Of a stretch of 64,000 nucleotides of DNA, positions 55,056 through 63,840 are shown piece after piece. Source of the DNA: Rhodococcus sp. 4CII (lineage in GTDB: Bacteria > Actinomycetota > Actinomycetes > Mycobacteriales > Mycobacteriaceae); contig NZ_JACCFE010000002.1 in NCBI RefSeq assembly GCF_014256275.1, positions 6,056,001 to 6,120,000 of the forward strand, given 5' to 3'. Under the pieces are notes generated by a model, which did not search any database, was not told where the DNA came from, and saw only the letters and a program-made list of their open reading frames with translations. Positions within the stretch are counted from its first letter, which is position 1. Each line of letters begins with the position of its first letter. A program made the translations under genes and the position numbers.

Positions 55056-56246
55056 ATGACCACTGACGAACAGGCGATCGCACGCGATCTCCACGATCGC
55101 GTCGCGACACTCGTCGAGCAGAACGACCTGTCGGATCCGGCCATGTTCCTCGGGGCCCGATTCGACGCGGGCCTCGCGTGGGTCCACTTCCCGCCCGGGC
55201 GGGGCGGTCTCGGTCTGCCGCAGAGCTTCCAGGCGCAGGTCGACGCCGCACTCGAGGCGGCGGGGGCGCCCGGTCCGGAGAAGGGCCGCAACGGAATCGG
55301 ATTGGGCATGGCCGCGCCGACCATCGCCGCGTTCGGCACCGAGGAACAACAGCAGAAATACCTTCGGCCGATCTTCACCGGCGAGCACATCTACTGCCAG
55401 TTGTTCAGCGAACCGGGGGCGGGCTCCGACCTCGCCGCGGTCGCGACACGAGCCGTCCGTGAGGGTGACGGCTGGACGGTCAACGGGCAGAAGGTGTGGA
55501 CGTCGGGGGCGCAGAACGCGCAGATGGCCATCCTCGTGGCCCGGACCGATCCGACGGTCCCCAAGCACGCCGGACTCACCTACTTCCTGTGCGACATGAG
55601 CGACCCCGGCATCGACGTCCGGCCGCTGCGGCAGATCACCGGCGAGGCCGAATTCAACGAGGTGTTCCTCACCGACGTCCACATTCCCGACGCCGACCGG
55701 CTCGGCGACGAGGGACAGGGCTGGAAGGTGGCCACCGCGACCCTCAACAACGAGCGGGTCGCGATCGGCGGTTCCGCGGCCGCCCGCGAGAGCGGCATGA
55801 TCGGACCCGTCGCCCGCGCCTGGCGGGAACACCCCGACCTCCGCGACCCCGCGATGCACGACGAACTGCTCCGGTTGTGGGTCGAGGCGGAGGTCGCCCG
55901 GCTGACCGGGGAACGCCTGCGACAGCAACTGGAGGCCGGTCAGCCCGGCCCGGAGGGATCCGGGCTGAAGCTGGCCTTCGCCCGGCTCGCGCAGACCATT
56001 TCGGGTTTCGACATCGAACTCCACGGCGAGGCCGGGTTGCGGTACGACGACTGGACCATGCGCCGCCCCGACAAGGTCGACTTCACCGGACGCGAACCGG
56101 GCTACCGGTACCTGCGCGCGAAAGGCAACTCGATCGAGGGCGGCACGTCCGAGATCCTGCGCAACGTCATCGCAGAACGCGTCCTCGGTCTCCCGCCGGA
56201 GCACCGCGTCGACAAGGACATCGCCTGGAAGGACCTGCCCCGATGA
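55056..56246 (+). CDS. Acyl-CoA dehydrogenase, first subunit of a likely hetero-oligomer
   Basis: 396 residues. It has the middle-domain CQLFSEPGAGSDLAAV and, at the C-terminus, IEGGTSEILRNVIAERVLG. In place of the usual Q-x-HGG-x-G FAD loop it has IELHGEAGLRYDDW. The next gene has that loop but lacks the EGGTSE end. Such sharing of FAD-site halves is known for the alpha2-beta2 dehydrogenases of sterol side-chain breakdown. ATGA overlap with the next gene supports joint assembly. Confidence 0.85.
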   Translation: MTTDEQAIARDLHDRVATLVEQNDLSDPAMFLGARFDAGLAWVHFPPGRGGLGLPQSFQAQVDAALEAAGAPGPEKGRNGIGLGMAAPTIAAFGTEEQQQKYLRPIFTGEHIYCQLFSEPGAGSDLAAVATRAVREGDGWTVNGQKVWTSGAQNAQMAILVARTDPTVPKHAGLTYFLCDMSDPGIDVRPLRQITGEAEFNEVFLTDVHIPDADRLGDEGQGWKVATATLNNERVAIGGSAAARESGMIGPVARAWREHPDLRDPAMHDELLRLWVEAEVARLTGERLRQQLEAGQPGPEGSGLKLAFARLAQTISGFDIELHGEAGLRYDDWTMRRPDKVDFTGREPGYRYLRAKGNSIEGGTSEILRNVIAERVLGLPPEHRVDKDIAWKDLPR

Positions 56247-57343
56247 GCACCGCAGATCTGCTGTACTCCGACACGGAGGACGCCCTGCGCGACTCCGTCC
56301 GCCGCCTCCTCGCCGACCGTTGTCCACCCGAACTGGTGGTCGGGGCATACGACCGGGCGCCTGCCGACTTCTCCGGAGTGTGGAAATCCCTCGCCGTCGA
56401 ACTCGGACTCGCGGGACTGCTCGTCCCCGAGGACCTGGGCGGCGCCGGAGCGAGCGCCCGCGAGGCCGCGGTGGTCATGGAGGAGATCGGACGCGCCGTC
56501 GCGCCCGTCCCGTATCTGTCCAGCGCCGTCCTCGCGACGGTCGCGCTGCTGAAGGCGGGAGACACGCGCACCGTCGGCGCGCTCGCCGACGGGACGACCA
56601 CCGGTGCCCTCACGGTCGGGCTCGCGACCGCACCGGGCCGGTTCACCCCGACCGTGCGCCGGGACGGCGACCGTCTGACCGGCACCGTCACCAGTGTCGC
56701 GGGTGTGTCGGAGGCCGACCTCCTGATCGTGCCCGCCGTGGGTCCCGGCGGACTCGAACTGCACACGGTGCCCGCGGGCACCGCCGGCGTCACCGTCACA
56801 CCGGTACTCGCGCTCGACATGACCCGGCCCCTGTCGGATGTCGCGTTCGACGGCGCCGCGTCCACCCGCATCGACGACGGCGACGCCGCGGCAGCGGTCC
56901 GTGAGGCGCTCGTCGTCGGCGCCGCCCTGCTCGCATCCGAGCAACTCGGACTCGCGCAGTGGTGCTTCGAGACGACCCTCGCGTACGTCAAGGACCGCAC
57001 GCAGTTCGGCCGGGCCGTCGGTTCGTTCCAGGCGATCAAGCACCGACTCGCCGACCTGTGGCTCGAGGTCACCTCCGCGGCCGCCGCCGCCCGCTACGCC
57101 GCGGACACCGCTGCCCGCGGCGACGCGGACGCCGAGGTCGCCGCTGCCGTCGCACAGGCCTACTGCAGCGACGTCGCGGTCCACGCCGCCGAGGAGTGCG
57201 TCCAGTTGCACGGGGGAATCGGCATGACCTGGGAATACCCGGCCCACCTGTACCTGAAGAGAGCGAAGAGCGATCAACTCGCGCTGGGCACCGCGTACCG
57301 GCACCGCGCGCACCTGGCCGGACTGATCGACCTGCCCGCGTAA
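56243..57343 (+). CDS. Acyl-CoA dehydrogenase, second subunit of the pair
   Basis: 366 residues. RTQFGRAVGSFQAIKHRLAD and VQLHGGIGMTWEYPAHLYLKR are clear, but the protein ends soon after and has no EGTSEI segment, so part of a normal FAD site is missing. It probably forms the active enzyme only with the 55056 product. The substrate could be a branched or ring-bearing acyl-CoA, as for sterol-type hetero-oligomeric dehydrogenases; this is inference. Confidence 0.85.
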   Translation: MSTADLLYSDTEDALRDSVRRLLADRCPPELVVGAYDRAPADFSGVWKSLAVELGLAGLLVPEDLGGAGASAREAAVVMEEIGRAVAPVPYLSSAVLATVALLKAGDTRTVGALADGTTTGALTVGLATAPGRFTPTVRRDGDRLTGTVTSVAGVSEADLLIVPAVGPGGLELHTVPAGTAGVTVTPVLALDMTRPLSDVAFDGAASTRIDDGDAAAAVREALVVGAALLASEQLGLAQWCFETTLAYVKDRTQFGRAVGSFQAIKHRLADLWLEVTSAAAAARYAADTAARGDADAEVAAAVAQAYCSDVAVHAAEECVQLHGGIGMTWEYPAHLYLKRAKSDQLALGTAYRHRAHLAGLIDLPA

Positions 57344-57378
57344 CCGAACCCGCACCACCGACAGTCAGGAAGCAATAC

Positions 57379-58362
57379 ATGAAGGCATGGCGTGTCCACG
57401 AACTCGGCGAACCACGCAGCGCGCTGCAACTCGAGGAGGTCCCGGACCCGACAGCCGGTCCCGGCCAGGTACTGGTCAGGGTTCTGGCCGCGCCGGCCAA
57501 CTTCCCCGACGTCCTGCTGTGCCGGGGCGAGTACCAGATCACGCCACCGCTGCCGTTCACACCCGGCGTCGAACTGTGCGGCGAGGTGGTGGCGGTCGGC
57601 GACGGCGTCACCCGCTTCGCCGTCGGCGAGCGGGTGATCGGCAACCCGAACCTGCCCGGCGGCGGATTCGCCGAGATGGCCGTGATGGATGAGGTCAACA
57701 CGTTCGCCGCCCCGTCCGCACTCGACGACGCCGAGGCGTCGGCGCTGAGCATCGGCTACCAGACGAGCTGGTTCGCCCTTCACCGCCGCACCCGGTTGCA
57801 GCCCGGCGAGACACTGCTCGTGCACGCCGCCGCGGGCGGAGTGGGCAGCGCCGCAGTGCAATTGGGCAAGGCCGCGGGCGCGAAGGTGATCGGCGTGGTC
57901 GGCGGCCCCGACAAGGTCGAGTACTGCCGCAGGCTGGGAGCGGATCTGGTGATCGACCGGCGCACCGACGATTTCGTTCCGCTCGTGAAGGAATTCACCG
58001 GCGGACGCGGAGCGGACGTCGTCTACGACCCGGTCGGCGGCGACGCCTACACCAAGTCCACCAAATGCATCGCCTTCGAAGGCCGGATCCTGATCATCGG
58101 CTTCGCCGGCGGCACCATCCCGACACCCGGCCTCAACCACGCCCTGATCAAGAACTACTCGATCATCGGACTGCACTGGGGCCTGTACAAGCAGTACAAC
58201 CAGCAGGCGATCGACGACTGCCACGAGGAACTCACGCGCCTCGCCGACTCCGGTGCCATCAGGCCGCTCGTCAGCGAACGACTGTCGCTCGCGGACGTGG
58301 CCGACGGCCTCGGCCGGCTCGGGGACGGCAGTACCGTCGGCCGCCTCGTCTTCCAACCCTGA
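57379..58362 (+). CDS. NADPH:quinone reductase-like MDR oxidoreductase
   Basis: 327 residues. GroES-like part with PANFPDVLLCRGEYQ, cofactor motif VHAAAGGVGSAAVQLGKAAG near residues 151-170, zinc-free. The ATG at 57379 follows AGGAAG. The family reduces enones, quinones or enoyl-CoA. Spacing of 35 bases to the acyl-CoA dehydrogenase and 11 bases to the next SDR keeps it in the operon. Confidence 0.87.
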   Translation: MKAWRVHELGEPRSALQLEEVPDPTAGPGQVLVRVLAAPANFPDVLLCRGEYQITPPLPFTPGVELCGEVVAVGDGVTRFAVGERVIGNPNLPGGGFAEMAVMDEVNTFAAPSALDDAEASALSIGYQTSWFALHRRTRLQPGETLLVHAAAGGVGSAAVQLGKAAGAKVIGVVGGPDKVEYCRRLGADLVIDRRTDDFVPLVKEFTGGRGADVVYDPVGGDAYTKSTKCIAFEGRILIIGFAGGTIPTPGLNHALIKNYSIIGLHWGLYKQYNQQAIDDCHEELTRLADSGAIRPLVSERLSLADVADGLGRLGDGSTVGRLVFQP

Positions 58363-58373
58363 AAGGAACGCAC

Positions 58374-59162
58374 ATGGATGCCGGGTCACTGTTCGACGTC
58401 ACGGGCAAGACCGTGGTGGTCACCGGGGGTTCGCGGGGCATAGGCCGGATGATCGCGGAGGGATTCGTCCAGTCCGGGGCCACGGTCGTCATCTCCGCAC
58501 GCAAGGCCGAGGCATGCGAGAAGGCCGCCGCCGAACTGTCGGCCCAGGGGCCGGGGACGTGCCACGCGCACCCCGCCGACCTGTCGACCGAGGAGGGGAT
58601 CGCCGGCCTCGTCGCACGGGTCGGCGAGCTGTCGCCCCGGCTCGACGTCCTCGTCAACAACGCCGGCGCGACGTGGGGTGCGCCGATCGACGAGTTCCCC
58701 GCAGGCGGATTCGACAAGATCTTCGACATCAACGTCAAGGGCGTGTTCCTGCTCACCCAGGCCCTGCTGCCGAATCTGCGGGCCGCGGCGACGGACGGCG
58801 ACCCGGCCCGGGTGATCAACATCGGATCGATCGACGGACTCGTCGTGTCCGGCACCGACAACTTCTCCTACGGGGCGAGCAAGGCCGCGGTCCACCTGCT
58901 CACCCGCAAGCTCGCCGCGACACTCGCTGCCGAGCGGATCACCGTCAATGCCATTGCGCCGGGACCGTTCCCGAGCAAGATGATGGCCTTCATCCTGGAC
59001 GACCCGGAGCGCAAGGACGCGATCGAGGGTTCCGTTCCGCTCGGCCGCGTCGGCACACCGGAGGACGCCGCGGGCACCGCGATCTTCCTGTCCTCACGTG
59101 CCGGGGCGTACCTCACCGGAACCGTGATCCCCGTGGACGGCGGGATGTCGGGAACACGCTGA
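58374..59162 (+). CDS. SDR-family dehydrogenase
   Basis: 262 residues: TGGSRGIGRMIAEGF, LVNNAGATWG, NIGSIDG and YGASK catalytic residues, C-terminal GTVIPVDGGMSG. The ATG has an AAAGGAA site. It is the fourth SDR in this cluster, which suggests several separate hydroxyl or keto steps. Exact role unknown. Confidence 0.88.
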   Translation: MDAGSLFDVTGKTVVVTGGSRGIGRMIAEGFVQSGATVVISARKAEACEKAAAELSAQGPGTCHAHPADLSTEEGIAGLVARVGELSPRLDVLVNNAGATWGAPIDEFPAGGFDKIFDINVKGVFLLTQALLPNLRAAATDGDPARVINIGSIDGLVVSGTDNFSYGASKAAVHLLTRKLAATLAAERITVNAIAPGPFPSKMMAFILDDPERKDAIEGSVPLGRVGTPEDAAGTAIFLSSRAGAYLTGTVIPVDGGMSGTR

Positions 59163-59216
59163 ACAACCGGTCAACCAGTCGGAACACGGAAGCGAGCGAG
59201 AGGCGGTACGGCGGCG

Positions 59217-60875
59217 ATGAGCTGGTACGACGACAGGCCCTGGATGGACCGGTACGACGAGAGAACGCGTGCGGTGGGGGAGATTCCCGCACGGACGGCG
59301 CTCGACGTGTTCGCCGCCGCGGTCCGGTCCGCCCCGGACGGGCCCGCGATCCGGTACCTCGGCGGCACCCTGAGTTACCGCGAGGTCGACGAACTCAGCG
59401 ACGGTCTGGCCGCGTACCTCGTGGAGAACGGATTCGGGGCAGGGGATCGGCTGGCGATCTGCCTGCAGAACGTCCCGCAGTTCGTGCTGGCGTTGATCGG
59501 CACGTGGAAGGCCGGGGGTACCGTCGTCCCGCTGAACCCGATGTACCGGGACGAACTCGCCCACATCCTCACCGACGCCGGAGTCACCGCGATCGTGTGC
59601 AGCGAGAACGCGTGGGCCGAGCGGGTGGGGGAGCGGGCCGCCGCCGCGGGCGTGCGGATCGCGGTGACCGCCTGCGAACTCGACATCCAGACCTCCGACG
59701 ACGCGCGCCTCTTCGGGGGCGTGACGCGGGTCCGCAGCGCGGGTGTGCCCGACCTGCTGGAGGTGGCCCGGGCACGCGCCGGCTCGGGCGTGCCCGATCC
59801 CGGTCTGGTTCCGGATGACATCGCGCTCGTGTCCTACACGTCCGGAACGAGTGGAGTTCCCAAGGGAGCGACCAACACCCACCGGAATCTCACCGTCAAC
59901 TGCGCGATCCTGCGCCTGTACGAGGACAAACCCGCCGGCTCGCCGATCTTCGCGCTCGCGCCGCTGTTCCACATCACGGGCATGGTGTGCCAGCTGCTCA
60001 CCGCGATCGACCTGGCGTCACCGCTGATCCTCGCGTACCGGTTCGAGGCCGGGGTCGTGCTCGATGCCCTCGAGCGTGAGCGGCCGGTGTTCATGGTCGG
60101 CCCGTCCACCGCCTACATGGCGCTGATGGCCCACCCCGATTTCTCCGGTGCACGCTTCGCCTCACTGGAGGCCGTGATGTCCGGCGGCGCCCCACTGCCA
60201 CCTGCCATCGTCGAACGCTTCCGCGAGCTGACCGGAAAATACATCCGCAACGGCTACGGGCTCACCGAGACCAGCGCACCGTGTGTCGTCGTCCCGCCCG
60301 GTCTCGAGGCCCCGGTCGATCCGACCTCCGGCACCCTGGCGATCGGCCTGCCCCTGCCCTCCGCCGTGATCCGGATCGTGGGGGAAGACGGTGACGACCT
60401 CGCGCCCCTCGAAGTGGGGGAGATCGTCGTCGACGGACCGATGGTCGTGCCCGCGTACTGGAACAAACCCGACGCGACGGCGCAGTCGCTGCCCGGCGGC
60501 CGGTTGCTGACCGGTGACGTGGGATTCATGGACGCCGACGGCTGGGTGTACGTCGTCGACCGCAAGAAGGACATGATCAACGCGTCCGGGTTCAAGGTGT
60601 GGCCCCGCGAGGTCGAGGACGTTCTCTACCAGCATCCCGCGGTCCGGGAGGCGGCCGTCGTCGGCGAACCGGACAGCTACCGGGGCGAAACCGTCGCCGC
60701 GTTCGTCAGCCTCCGCCCCGGCCGGTCGGTGGAGCCGGACGCCCTCGTCGAGTACTGCCGGGAGCGGCTGGCCGGCTACAAGGCGCCGCGGCGGGTCGAG
60801 ATCGTCGGCGAATTGCCCAAGACGGCCAGCGGGAAAATCCTCCGACGCGAAATGCGCCTCAGCACCCCGGCCTGA
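59217..60875 (+). CDS. Acyl-CoA synthetase/AMP-forming ligase
   Basis: 552 residues. LVSYTSGTSGVPKGAT, GYGLTETSAP, TGDVGFMDADGWVYVVDRKKDMI and PKTASGKILRRE are the standard A-motifs of adenylate-forming ligases. The start MSWYDDRPWMDRYD is unusual but in frame, after a 54-base gap. It is the last gene of the rightward cluster; the tRNA-Arg-derived repeat of the integrative element begins 18 bases after its stop. Confidence 0.88.
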   Translation: MSWYDDRPWMDRYDERTRAVGEIPARTALDVFAAAVRSAPDGPAIRYLGGTLSYREVDELSDGLAAYLVENGFGAGDRLAICLQNVPQFVLALIGTWKAGGTVVPLNPMYRDELAHILTDAGVTAIVCSENAWAERVGERAAAAGVRIAVTACELDIQTSDDARLFGGVTRVRSAGVPDLLEVARARAGSGVPDPGLVPDDIALVSYTSGTSGVPKGATNTHRNLTVNCAILRLYEDKPAGSPIFALAPLFHITGMVCQLLTAIDLASPLILAYRFEAGVVLDALERERPVFMVGPSTAYMALMAHPDFSGARFASLEAVMSGGAPLPPAIVERFRELTGKYIRNGYGLTETSAPCVVVPPGLEAPVDPTSGTLAIGLPLPSAVIRIVGEDGDDLAPLEVGEIVVDGPMVVPAYWNKPDATAQSLPGGRLLTGDVGFMDADGWVYVVDRKKDMINASGFKVWPREVEDVLYQHPAVREAAVVGEPDSYRGETVAAFVSLRPGRSVEPDALVEYCRERLAGYKAPRRVEIVGELPKTASGKILRREMRLSTPA

Positions 60876-60892
60876 AACCCGCCGCCGTCCCG

Positions 60893-60918
60893 TTCGTGTG
60901 CCCCCGGCAGGATTCGAA
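60893..60918. repeat. Left att repeat (tRNA-Arg 3' fragment)
   Basis: Starts TTCGTGTGCCCCCGGC and ends GGATTCGAA. All 26 bases equal the copy at 63597-63622; one further mismatch is followed by CT in both. The rest of the tRNA is absent, so it is not a functional tRNA. Confidence 0.85.
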
Positions 60919-61039
60919 ACTCATTCTGCTCGGTGGTGTTTGTATTGGTCAGACGCGTAGAATGCGCTTTGACCAGGACAGATGATCTTTCGCCTCCTCT
61001 GCAGGAAGCCGCACCAGGACGCAGGGGAGCGGACCTGTA

Positions 61040-61056
61040 ATCAACGGTTGATCAAC
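61040..61056. promoter_or_regulatory. Overlapping palindromes before the integrase gene
   Basis: ATCAACGGTTGAT (61040-61052) and GTTGATCAAC (61047-61056) overlap and lie 17 bases before the integrase ATG. They may be an operator for a lost element repressor or a recombinase arm site. Confidence 0.35.
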
Positions 61057-61073
61057 GCCGAGTGGTCAGCACG

Positions 61074-62144
61074 ATGGCAGGCAAGCCGAGGAAGACAGCG
61101 AAACGACGCTCGTGGGGCTCCGTCTTCGAACTCAAGTCGGGCAGGTTCCGCGCCACCTATGTCGGTCCGGATCTCGTCCGTTATGCGGCGCCGCACACAT
61201 TCGCCGCCACGATCGACGCGGACGGCTGGCTGTCGAGTGAGCGCCGCAAGATCGATCTCGAAACCTGGAGGCCACCGGGCAGCGAGGACCAGCGCGGCAT
61301 GACCCTGGAGAAGTACGCCGAACGCTGGCTGACCCAGCGCACCCCTAAGCCGCGCACCCGGCAGCTGTACGCCGATCTACTCCGCCTGCGCATCAACCAC
61401 GGTCTTGGTGAGCTGCCGGTGGCCCGGATCACGCCCGCAGCGGTACGCGCCTGGCATGCCGAACTGGAGACCGAGCCGACGCGGAAGGCCCACGCCTATG
61501 CGCTGCTGCATGCCATCCTGCGGACCGCCGTCGAGGACGAGGTGATCCCGTCCAACCCGTGTGTAATCCGGAAGGCGATGCAGACCGGCAGTACTCGGGA
61601 GATCGAACCGCTCTCACCCGACGAGTTGCAGGCGCTGGTGTGGGAGATGCCGAAATCTCTGCGGGCGGCGGTGCTGCTGATGGGTTGGTGTGGCCTGCGG
61701 GTTGGTGAGGTGAAGGCGCTGATGCGGAGGAATATCGGCCCGGATGCCGAGTGGGTGCGCGTCGAGCGGGCTGTGAGCCACCGCAGCGGGCAGACCATGG
61801 TAGACACCCCGAAAACGAGGGCGGGGACTCGCACCGTCGCGGTGCCCCCACACATCAGACCGGCGATCCTGGCGCACCTGGCCGATCTGGACGACGACGA
61901 TCCGTACGCGCTGCTGTTTCCCGGTGCCGCTGGCAGTTTCATTCCCGACTGGGATATCCGCCGACCGTTCAAGCTCGCCGCCGACCGGATCGATAAGCCG
62001 TCGTTGAGGATTCACGACCTCCGGCACACTGGGGCGACGCTGGCGGCTCACGCAGGGGCGACGACGAAGGAACTGATGGGACGACTCGGCTACGTTGAGA
62101 TCGATACCTGCCGACATGAGCCCTCACCTCGTTTGATCGGTTAA
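61074..62144 (+). pseudogene. int: Tyrosine recombinase (integrase), truncated before the catalytic tyrosine
   Basis: 356 residues. There is an N-terminal arm-binding part, a SAM-like core-binding domain (LEKYAERWL... LYADLLRLRINHGLG), and a catalytic domain with the first arginine in GLRVGEV and the H-x-x-R box in HDLRHTGAT. After KELMGRLG the sequence turns to YVEIDTCRHEPSPRLIG and stops. The expected GHS/T box and the nucleophile tyrosine are missing. The frame is open but the enzyme should be dead. A GTG at 61062 is an alternative start. Confidence 0.8.
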
Positions 62145-62398
62145 ATTAATTCCCCGACCTACTTGGTAAATCGGCATTATCATTCCGGACGTTTCAATGC
62201 TGTCGAAAATGATGTGTTCCGGCACGCCCGCCGATCTCGCCCCGACTACTGCATCCATGGGTTCGCCGGTGAGCTGCCGGTAGGTGTCATACAAACCAGG
62301 ACCGAAACGCGGGTCTGGTGTTCGATGCGCATAAAGCTTTTGAGGACTGCGCACGAGTCCCGCACATGTTCGAGCGCGCGGCGTTGGTCGGCGTTCAT
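62124..62398 (-). pseudogene. Frameshifted small gene of unknown function inside the element
   Basis: Begins MNADQRRALEHVRDSCAVL at 62398, with the ATG overlapping the stop of the upstream small gene. The sensible protein then continues in another frame as FGPGLYDTYRQLTGEP, then PEHIIFDSIETSGMIM and on to 62124. In the first frame it ends at 62246. No family recognised. The coupled arrangement suggests the second gene of a former two-gene unit. Confidence 0.45.
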
Positions 62399-62610
62399 CG
62401 TCGTCGCGGCGATTGCTCCTGCACATTCCCGACGGCTGACATGAGTTCGCGGTTGAGGCGCTGGTAGGTATTCAGCCACGTTTAGTCGACCGGTTCATCG
62501 CGAAGATACGCCGTCAACGACGAGGTGTCCGAATCCAACCATCGGCGCATCTCGGTCGTGCGGTCCTGCGCGTCGTGGAGCAACTGCTCTCGAACGGTCG
62601 AGTTCGTCAC
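62395..62610 (-). pseudogene. Small gene with an internal TAA, unknown function
   Basis: A GTG at 62610 opens VTNSTVREQLLHDAQDRTTE, continuing MRRWLDSDTSSLTAYLRDEPVD and a TAA at 62482-62484. The same frame continues as TWLNTYQRLNRELMSAVGN to a TGA at 62395-62397 that overlaps the next start. It looks like one helical, charged protein of about 70 residues broken by a stop. A toxin-antitoxin pair is conceivable but not supported by any motif. Confidence 0.4.
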
Positions 62611-62864
62611 GGTGGTCGCCCTTACGCTTGCCGCTCACCTCAACGCATGCCGTCACTCATTGTGTGGGGACCGCAGCTTGATGTCCGGCGTTTCACCGTC
62701 ACCGGCGGCCGAAGTGATGCGATGTTCACCTGAGGTTCAGCGCCAGATCGCCAATGTGAAGTCTCCTGTGTGGATTGGACAAGGCTGTGGTTGTGGACGA
62801 ACACGGGCCGACCCCGGCGCACAAAGGGCGGTCCTGAGGCCCTGGGCCAGGGTCGACGACTTTA
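62611..62864. other. No gene recognised
   Basis: Short frames exist on both strands, but none has a ribosome site, a known motif or a convincing composition. Seen only as spacer between the broken pair and the Ig-like gene. Confidence 0.5.
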
Positions 62865-62878
62865 GGCGTTCAAACGCC
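62865..62878 (-). terminator. Small hairpin after the Ig-like gene
   Basis: GGCGTT-CA-AACGCC, a 6-bp stem with a 2-base loop, 10 bases after the Ig-like gene stop on the minus strand and followed there by TAAAG. Weak. Confidence 0.3.
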
Positions 62879-62888
62879 GGACTTCCGC

Positions 62889-63362
62889 TCAGCCGATTGG
62901 CAAGCAGATCGAGCCGAGATTTAGTCCCATTCCCACGTTAACGGTCAGGTTTGCAGACGTTGAGGCATCGAAGCCAGCGGCTCCGTTGAATTTTGCGCTG
63001 ATAACGTGCGCACCTGTTGTGCTGAAGGTGTGGTTGACGCTGGCGGTGCCGTCCGCCTTGACTGCCGCTGCGGCCCCGATCGCCACCGTGCCGTCCCTGA
63101 ACTGCACTGTGCCGCCCACGGGTGTGGGCGTAACCTTCGCGTTCAGCGTGACCTGACAGGTGGTCGCTGCTGTGCCCTGCACGGACACCGTGGTCGCGGT
63201 AACAACTGCGGCGGCGGGTGCGGCCGCGAGGACCATCGCTGTGGCAGCGGCTCCCAGTGTGAACGTTGCCGCTCTCAGCCGTGGCGCTCGTCTCCGTCGA
63301 ACTTGCGTTCCCTGGCCTGTCGATCCCGGTGAATTGGACGTTGGACTTCCGAATGTGATCAT
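62889..63362 (-). CDS. Secreted protein with one bacterial Ig-like domain
   Basis: 157 residues. The ATG at 63362 has an AAGGAG ribosome site 7 bases ahead. A long, arginine-rich N-region (RRRRAPRLRA) precedes a hydrophobic alanine core and AAAPAAAVV, a likely signal peptide cut near residue 50. The rest is one Ig-like beta-sandwich of the Ig_3/Big type (VTLNAKVTPTPVGGTVQFRDG through ANLTVNV) and a short tail with one cysteine (GSICLPIG). Exported; perhaps a cell-surface or adhesion protein. It is cargo of the element. Confidence 0.72.
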   Translation of the reverse strand: MITFGSPTSNSPGSTGQGTQVRRRRAPRLRAATFTLGAAATAMVLAAAPAAAVVTATTVSVQGTAATTCQVTLNAKVTPTPVGGTVQFRDGTVAIGAAAAVKADGTASVNHTFSTTGAHVISAKFNGAAGFDASTSANLTVNVGMGLNLGSICLPIG

Positions 63363-63553
63363 GACCGCACTCCTTTTCGATTCGCGCTCTGGATGAAACG
63401 CGAAGCGGACGACCACGCCATCCAACATCCCCGACGGCCGCCCGGGCCGCTAGATTTGACGCTACTCGGGGCAGGGAATCGTCATCAATACCCCAAACCG
63501 ACCGTTCGGCGCGCGGCTCTGAGGGGGACGGCGATGATCACCGGATAGTCAAC

Positions 63554-63594
63554 GGGCAGGTCAGCGACTCAGCAAAACAGCCTCTGACCTGCCC
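63554..63594 (+). terminator. Strong hairpin at the element's right end
   Basis: A perfect 11-bp stem GGGCAGGTCAG (63554-63564) with CTGACCTGCCC (63584-63594) and a 19-base loop, followed on the plus strand by TTTT. It lies 9 bases beyond the tRNA-Arg 3' end, so it may also stop the tRNA transcript coming from the other side. Confidence 0.6.
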
Positions 63595-63596
63595 TT

Positions 63597-63622
63597 TTCG
63601 TGTGCCCCCGGCAGGATTCGAA
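63597..63622. repeat. Right att repeat (3' end of tRNA-Arg)
   Basis: The 26 bases identical to 60893-60918. They cover the 3' acceptor strand, the T-loop side of tRNA-Arg and 6 bases of its downstream flank. Confidence 0.85.
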
Positions 63623-63675
63623 CCTGCGGCCTTTCGCTCCGGAGGCGAACGCTCTATCCCCTGAGCTACGGGGGC
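63603..63675 (-). tRNA. tRNA-Arg (CCG)
   Basis: A 73-base cloverleaf read on the minus strand. Acceptor GCCCCCG pairs with CGGGGGC, anticodon stem TTCGC/GCGAA, loop CTCCGGA gives CCG (codon CGG), T-arm with GGTTCGAATCC. Discriminator A; CCA not encoded. The gene is intact although an element has inserted at its 3' end. Confidence 0.9.
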
Positions 63676-63840
63676 GCACCGGAAAACCGGTGTGCCGATT
63701 GGGCTGGCCAATGGTAGCGCATGGGTAGGGGGATCGACCAAATCGGGCCCCTACTTCGCGGACTCGCCCCGGTAGCGGCCCGAACCGGCCTAGTGTCGGA
63801 GGGACGTGGACGCTCGCGAACTCTCGGGGAGGGGTCGAGA

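Larger units (their letters stand above)
60893..63622. mobile_element. Small decayed integrative element in tRNA-Arg
   Basis: About 2.7 kb between two identical 26-base direct repeats (60893-60918 and 63597-63622). The right copy is the 3' end of an intact tRNA-Arg gene, while the left copy is the displaced 3' fragment. This is the usual result of tyrosine-recombinase insertion into a tRNA. The content is an integrase without its active tyrosine, two broken small genes and a secreted Ig-like gene. The interior is visibly less GC-rich around 62140-62500 than the flanks. It is probably immobile. Confidence 0.78.

Noticed and set aside
60893..60918. A second tRNA-Arg gene
   Set aside because: Only the 3' acceptor/T-loop part is present; it is the att duplicate of the tRNA at 63603-63675.
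62525..62941. A 138-codon plus-strand frame inside the element
   Set aside because: No start signal, no recognised domain, and it crosses the better supported minus-strand frames.
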